This document shows, one piece after another, positions 60,994 to 64,000 of a stretch of 64,000 nucleotides of DNA. The notes below the pieces were generated by a model that searched no databases, was not told where the DNA came from, and saw only the letters and a list, made by a program, of their open reading frames with translations. A program made the position numbers and the translations under genes. Position 1 is the stretch's first letter, and every line of letters begins with the position of its first letter. Origin of the DNA: Sphingopyxis sp. CCNWLW2 (GTDB taxonomy: Bacteria; Pseudomonadota; Alphaproteobacteria; Sphingomonadales; Sphingomonadaceae); NCBI RefSeq assembly GCF_037095755.1, contig NZ_JBAWKJ010000002.1:1178001-1242000 (forward strand). The letters run 5' to 3'.

Positions 60994-62171
60994 GCACCAC
61001 GACCGCCCTTCGCACCTTCCCTGACGTCCGTGCCGATTTCCCCGGCCTGACGCCCGGCTGGCACTATCTCGACACGGCGGCGACCGCGCAGAAGCCGCAA
61101 GCCGTAATCGACGCTACCGTCGCCGCGATGGGCCGCGATTATGCGACAGTGCATCGCGGCGTCTATGCGCGCTCGGCCGACATGACGCTCGCCTATGAGG
61201 CTGCGCGGCGGCGGATCGCGGCGTTTATCGGAGCGCGCGAGAGTGAGATCGCATTCGTTCGCGGCGCGACCGAGGCGATCAACCTTGTCGCCTATTCGCA
61301 TCCGAAGAAGGGCCGCGTGCTGTTGTCGGTGCTCGAGCATCACAGCAATATCGTGCCGTGGCAGCTTGCCGGCTGGCAGGTCGATGTTTGCCCGCTGACC
61401 GAAGATGGCCGCATCGATCTCGACGCCGCCGAAAAGCTGCTCACCCCCGAGCACACGATGGTCGCCTTCGCGCATGTCTCAAATGTGCTCGGCAGCCCGC
61501 TCGATGTCGCACACGCCGCCGAACTCGCGCACCGCGTCGGCGCCGAACTGCTGATCGACGGCTGTCAGGCGGTGCCGCGCCTGCCCGTCGACGTCGCGGC
61601 GCTCGGCTGCGACTATTATGTCTTCTCGGGCCACAAGCTTTACGGGCCGACTGGCGTCGGCGTGCTGTGGAGCGACAAGCTCGACACCCTTCCGCCGTGG
61701 CAGGGTGGTGGGTCGATGATCGACCGCGTGACCTTTGCGAAGACGACCTACGCCCCCGCCCCGACGCGCTTCGAGGCGGGCACGCCCGCGATCATCGAGG
61801 CGATCGGACTCGCCGCGGCGGTCGATTATGTCGAAGCGATCGGGATCGACGCGATCCACGCGCATGAGGTGGCACTGGTCGGCACATTGCGCGCAGCACT
61901 CGCGCGCAAGAACAGCATCACTTTGTTCGGCCCCGAGAATAGCGCGGGAATCGTGAGTTTTGCGATGGCAGGGGTTCATCCGCACGACATCGGCACTATC
62001 TTGGACGAAAGCGGGGTCGCGATCCGCGCCGGGCACCATTGCGCACAGCCGCTGATGGAGCATCTGGGGGTGCCCGCGACCGCGCGCGCGAGTTTTGGCG
62101 TTTACAGCAATGACGACGATGTGGCGGCGCTGATCGACGGCCTCGCCCGCGTCGAGAGGATTTTCGGATGA
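60990..62171 (+). CDS. sufS: Cysteine desulfurase SufS
   Basis: A 393-residue PLP enzyme that releases sulfur from cysteine for cluster assembly. Starts at GTG 60990, overlapping the sufD stop. Key sites: HYLDTAATAQKPQ, YATVHRGVY, FVRGATEAINLVA, EHHSNIVPWQ, DGCQAVPRL, SGHKLYGPTGVGVLW (PLP lysine), and the active Cys in GHHCAQPLM. It is a class II (SufS/CsdA-like) desulfurase. No sufE or sufU appears here. Confidence 0.96.
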   Translation: MSTTTALRTFPDVRADFPGLTPGWHYLDTAATAQKPQAVIDATVAAMGRDYATVHRGVYARSADMTLAYEAARRRIAAFIGARESEIAFVRGATEAINLVAYSHPKKGRVLLSVLEHHSNIVPWQLAGWQVDVCPLTEDGRIDLDAAEKLLTPEHTMVAFAHVSNVLGSPLDVAHAAELAHRVGAELLIDGCQAVPRLPVDVAALGCDYYVFSGHKLYGPTGVGVLWSDKLDTLPPWQGGGSMIDRVTFAKTTYAPAPTRFEAGTPAIIEAIGLAAAVDYVEAIGIDAIHAHEVALVGTLRAALARKNSITLFGPENSAGIVSFAMAGVHPHDIGTILDESGVAIRAGHHCAQPLMEHLGVPATARASFGVYSNDDDVAALIDGLARVERIFG

Positions 62172-62638
62172 GCGAGGACCGGATGATCAAGGTCGAAGAA
62201 GTGGAAAGCGTCGAAGCCCCGCCGAAAGCGCGCGTCGAGGATGTCGAAAGCGCGCCAGAGAAACTGGAACGCAAGCGCGACTATCTCGAAGGCTTTCTTG
62301 CCGCGAAGCCCGCTGCGGTCGATCCGCACGCGGTCGGCGGCGATCTGTACGAAGCCGTGATCAACGCGCTCAAGGACATCTACGACCCGGAAATCCCGGT
62401 GAATATCTATGACCTTGGCCTGATCTATAATGTCGAGATCAACGACGGCCATGCGCTCGTCACGATGACGCTGACGACGCCGCATTGCCCGGTCGCGGAG
62501 TCGATGCCCGCCGAGGTCGAACTGCGCGTCGGCGCGGTCCCCGGCGTCGGCGATGCCGAGGTCAATCTTGTCTGGGATCCGCCGTGGTCGCCGCAGAATA
62601 TGAGCGACGAAGCGCGGCTCGAACTGGGAATGCTCTGA
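62168..62638 (+). CDS. sufT: SUF assembly protein SufT (DUF59/MIP18)
   Basis: A 156-residue protein with a charged leader (about 1-55) and a DUF59 domain: ALKDIYDPEIPVNIYDLGLIYNVEINDGHALVTMTLTTPHCPVAESMPAEVELRVGAVPGVGDAEVNLVWDPPWSP. The conserved Cys is in THCPVAE (PHCP). SufT proteins help Fe-S maturation of target proteins under certain conditions. Start ATG 62168 overlaps sufS; its stop shares a base with sufA start. Confidence 0.94.
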   Translation: MSEDRMIKVEEVESVEAPPKARVEDVESAPEKLERKRDYLEGFLAAKPAAVDPHAVGGDLYEAVINALKDIYDPEIPVNIYDLGLIYNVEINDGHALVTMTLTTPHCPVAESMPAEVELRVGAVPGVGDAEVNLVWDPPWSPQNMSDEARLELGML

Positions 62639-62994
62639 TGACCGAGACCAAGACCCGCGCACGCCCTGCCGCCGTCGCCCTGACCGCCGGCGCCGAAGCG
62701 CGTATCGCGAAGCTGATGGCGGCTGCGCCCGAGGGCGCGATCGGCGTGCGCCTGTCGACGCCGCGCCGCGGCTGTTCGGGGCTCGCTTATTCGGTCGATT
62801 ATGTCACCGAAGAGGTGAAGTTCGACGAGAAGATCGAGACCCCCGGCGGGGTCTTCTACATCGACGGCGCGTCGGTGCTGTACCTGATCGGCAGCATCAT
62901 GGACTGGGTCGAGGATGATTTCGCCGCGGGCTTCGTCTTCGAGAATCCGAACGCCAAGGGCGCGTGCGGCTGCGGCGAGAGCTTCACCGTCTAG
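62638..62994 (+). CDS. sufA: A-type Fe-S carrier SufA/IscA family
   Basis: A 118-residue carrier that receives clusters from the SufBCD scaffold and delivers them to target proteins. Three cysteines in the standard spacing: RRGCSGLAY (about residue 46) and GACGCGESF (two Cys, near the end). Starts with the ATG overlapping the sufT TGA (TGATG). It is the last suf gene in this stretch; 55 bases later an MddA-like gene begins, so the operon may end here or read through. Confidence 0.95.
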   Translation: MTETKTRARPAAVALTAGAEARIAKLMAAAPEGAIGVRLSTPRRGCSGLAYSVDYVTEEVKFDEKIETPGGVFYIDGASVLYLIGSIMDWVEDDFAAGFVFENPNAKGACGCGESFTV

Positions 62995-63049
62995 GCGCGC
63001 ATTTCCGCGTAAAATCTGCTATAATGCCCCCGAAATAGCAGGGGCTGTC

Positions 63050-63784
63050 ATGATGCGCGCGCTCTATTTGCTTTATGCCGCAGTGGCTTATGCGATCTTT
63101 TTCGCGACCTTTTTGTACCTGATCGCCTTTGTCGGCAATTTCTCGCTCGTTCCGGTGACGGTCGACTTCGCGCGCGTTGCGACGCCCCTAAAAGCCGTTC
63201 TGATCGATATGGCGCTGATCGCGCTGTTCGGCATCCAGCATAGCGTGATGGCGCGGCCGGGGTTCAAGGCGGGCTGGACGCGCATCGTCCCCGCGCCGAT
63301 CGAGCGCAGCACCTATGTGCTGTTCGCCAGCATCGCGCTGATCATATTGATGGCCTTCTGGCATCAGCTGACGGCACCCGTGTGGACCATCACCCACGGC
63401 GTAGGCGCCGCGATCCTTTGGGTCCTGTTCGCGAGCGGCTGGGCGATCGTGCTGACCAGCACCTTCCTGATCAATCATTTCGAGCTGTTCGGGTTGCAGC
63501 AGGCCTGGTTCGCGCTGCGCGAAAAGGCGGCGGCGCCGCCGGTGCTGCGCCAGCCCTTCTTTTACAGATTCGTCCGCCACCCGCTCTATGCGGGTTTCTT
63601 CCTCGCCTTCTGGGCGACCCCCGCGATGACGATGGGGCATCTGCTGCTCGCGGCCGGCCTGTCGATCTATATGCTGATCGCGATCCGGTATGAGGAGCGC
63701 GACCTGATCGAGATTTTCGGCGAGGCCTATGTCGGCTATCGCAAGCGCGTCGGAATGCTCATCCCCCGCGTCGGCGGCCGCTAG
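63050..63784 (+). CDS. mddA: MddA-like methanethiol S-methyltransferase / isoprenylcysteine methyltransferase family
   Basis: A 244-residue inner-membrane enzyme with five to six helices. ALFGIQHSVMARPGFKAGWTRIVPAPIERSTYVLFASIALIILM and the RHPLYAGFFLAFWATPAMTMGHLL...YMLIAIRYEERDLIEIFGEAYVGYRKRV block are characteristic of the group that includes MddA, which methylates methanethiol to dimethyl sulfide using SAM. The C-terminal RHPLY and ERDL are shared with isoprenylcysteine methyltransferases, so the substrate is not certain. Start at ATG 63050 or 63053. The stop overlaps the extensin gene stop by three bases in convergent orientation. It lies next to the suf genes. Confidence 0.8.
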   Translation: MMRALYLLYAAVAYAIFFATFLYLIAFVGNFSLVPVTVDFARVATPLKAVLIDMALIALFGIQHSVMARPGFKAGWTRIVPAPIERSTYVLFASIALIILMAFWHQLTAPVWTITHGVGAAILWVLFASGWAIVLTSTFLINHFELFGLQQAWFALREKAAAPPVLRQPFFYRFVRHPLYAGFFLAFWATPAMTMGHLLLAAGLSIYMLIAIRYEERDLIEIFGEAYVGYRKRVGMLIPRVGGR

Positions 63785-64000
63785 CGGCAGACGGTCCAGC
63801 CCGCCGTCCGCGCCGCCATGTCGATATGGAAATGGTCGGCGTGCGCGCGATTATAGTCGGGCGACAGGATGGTGCTGAACAGGCCGCAGCTTTCGTTGCG
63901 GACCTCGTGCAGGAACTCGCTGCGCTTGTCGCCCGGCGCCCAGTCGTTGATCAGCGAGATGCGCGTGCCGTCGGCGAGGACGAAGGCCGAAATGTCGATC
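63781..64000 (-). CDS. Extensin-like family protein, C-terminal part (start outside window)
   Basis: The gene continues past the right edge; the last 73 codons are visible and end at TAG 63781-63783. The sequence IDISAFVLADGTRISLINDWAPGD...EFLHEVRNESCGLFSTILSPDYNRAHADHFHIDMA is the Extensin_C signature with the conserved HADHFHID block at the end. These secreted proteins are found in alphaproteobacteria and are thought to be cell-wall or metal-dependent hydrolase-like proteins. Signal peptide and N-terminus cannot be seen. Confidence 0.9.
   Translation of the reverse strand, partial: IDISAFVLADGTRISLINDWAPGDKRSEFLHEVRNESCGLFSTILSPDYNRAHADHFHIDMAARTAGWTVCR

Overview
The window is GC-rich (about 65%), densely coded chromosomal DNA from an alphaproteobacterium. 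It is most likely a sphingomonad close to Sphingopyxis. This rests on the protein families (UrcA, DUF1465, DUF3008, DUF6356, a cysteine-poor DksA, a short SufD, an Rrf2-led suf operon), on the many GTG/TTG starts and 4-base stop/start overlaps, and on several classes of short intergenic palindromic repeats. I saw no rRNA, tRNA, CRISPR array, insertion sequence or prophage. Almost everything looks like core chromosome. Species-level placement is inference.

Layout. 1-4.3 kb: the end of a DUF2332 gene, DUF1465, a divergent pair of DUF465 genes, PilZ, dksA, and a large serine-rich protein with a C-terminal sorting-like tail. 4.4-14.1 kb: an ArsR/SRPBCC pair, serS, surE-nlpD-K+ channel, DUF423, an esterase, rimO, DUF4403 and DUF1579. 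14.2-16.4 kb: a Pit phosphate transporter with a Nudix-DUF47 fusion just upstream. 16.5-28.8 kb: a Baeyer-Villiger-type monooxygenase, SDR and lipoprotein genes, an M17 peptidase, an NlpC/P60 protein, argC, a PQQ-type sugar dehydrogenase, dnaN, an Asp/Glu racemase and hypotheticals. 28.8-35.2 kb: LysR/UrcA, HxlR/SDR, rlmN, a small beta-barrel, YnfA, and an arylesterase divergent from an ABC exporter. 35.2-43.2 kb: the YbbA/YbbP-type ABC exporter, a TauE permease, a secreted HExxH protein, AraC and thrS. 43.2-48.8 kb: merC behind a Fur-type operator, VOC proteins, a membrane protein/XRE pair behind striking palindromes, DUF6356, a hydrolase, a thioesterase and a gloA-VOC-gloB glyoxalase cluster. 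49-56.8 kb: an acyl-CoA synthetase, a gamma-glutamyltransferase, pyrD, a DUF885 peptidase and an AraC regulator. 57-63 kb: the suf operon (Rrf2 regulator, sufB, an unknown secreted protein, sufC, sufD, sufS, sufT, sufA), followed by an MddA-like S-methyltransferase and the end of an extensin-family gene.

Functional themes. The suf genes form one tightly overlapping Fe-S assembly operon, probably governed by the Rrf2 protein at a TGGAGT-n5-ACTCCA operator. Glyoxalases I and II are encoded next to each other. Phosphate uptake (Pit) is paired with a PhoU-like DUF47 domain that is here joined to a Nudix hydrolase domain. The envelope is well represented: a degenerate-LytM NlpD, NlpC/P60, extensin, an ABC exporter, and several lipoproteins.

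The signals I consider most worth a second look are the Nudix-DUF47 fusion beside Pit, the 15-bp inverted repeat that covers the ribosome site and start codon of the membrane-protein/XRE operon, the unknown gene embedded between sufB and sufC, a repeat element that supplies the C-terminus of the suf regulator, a candidate small RNA before the suf promoter, and a 29-bp tandem copy of the 3' end of a hydrolase gene.
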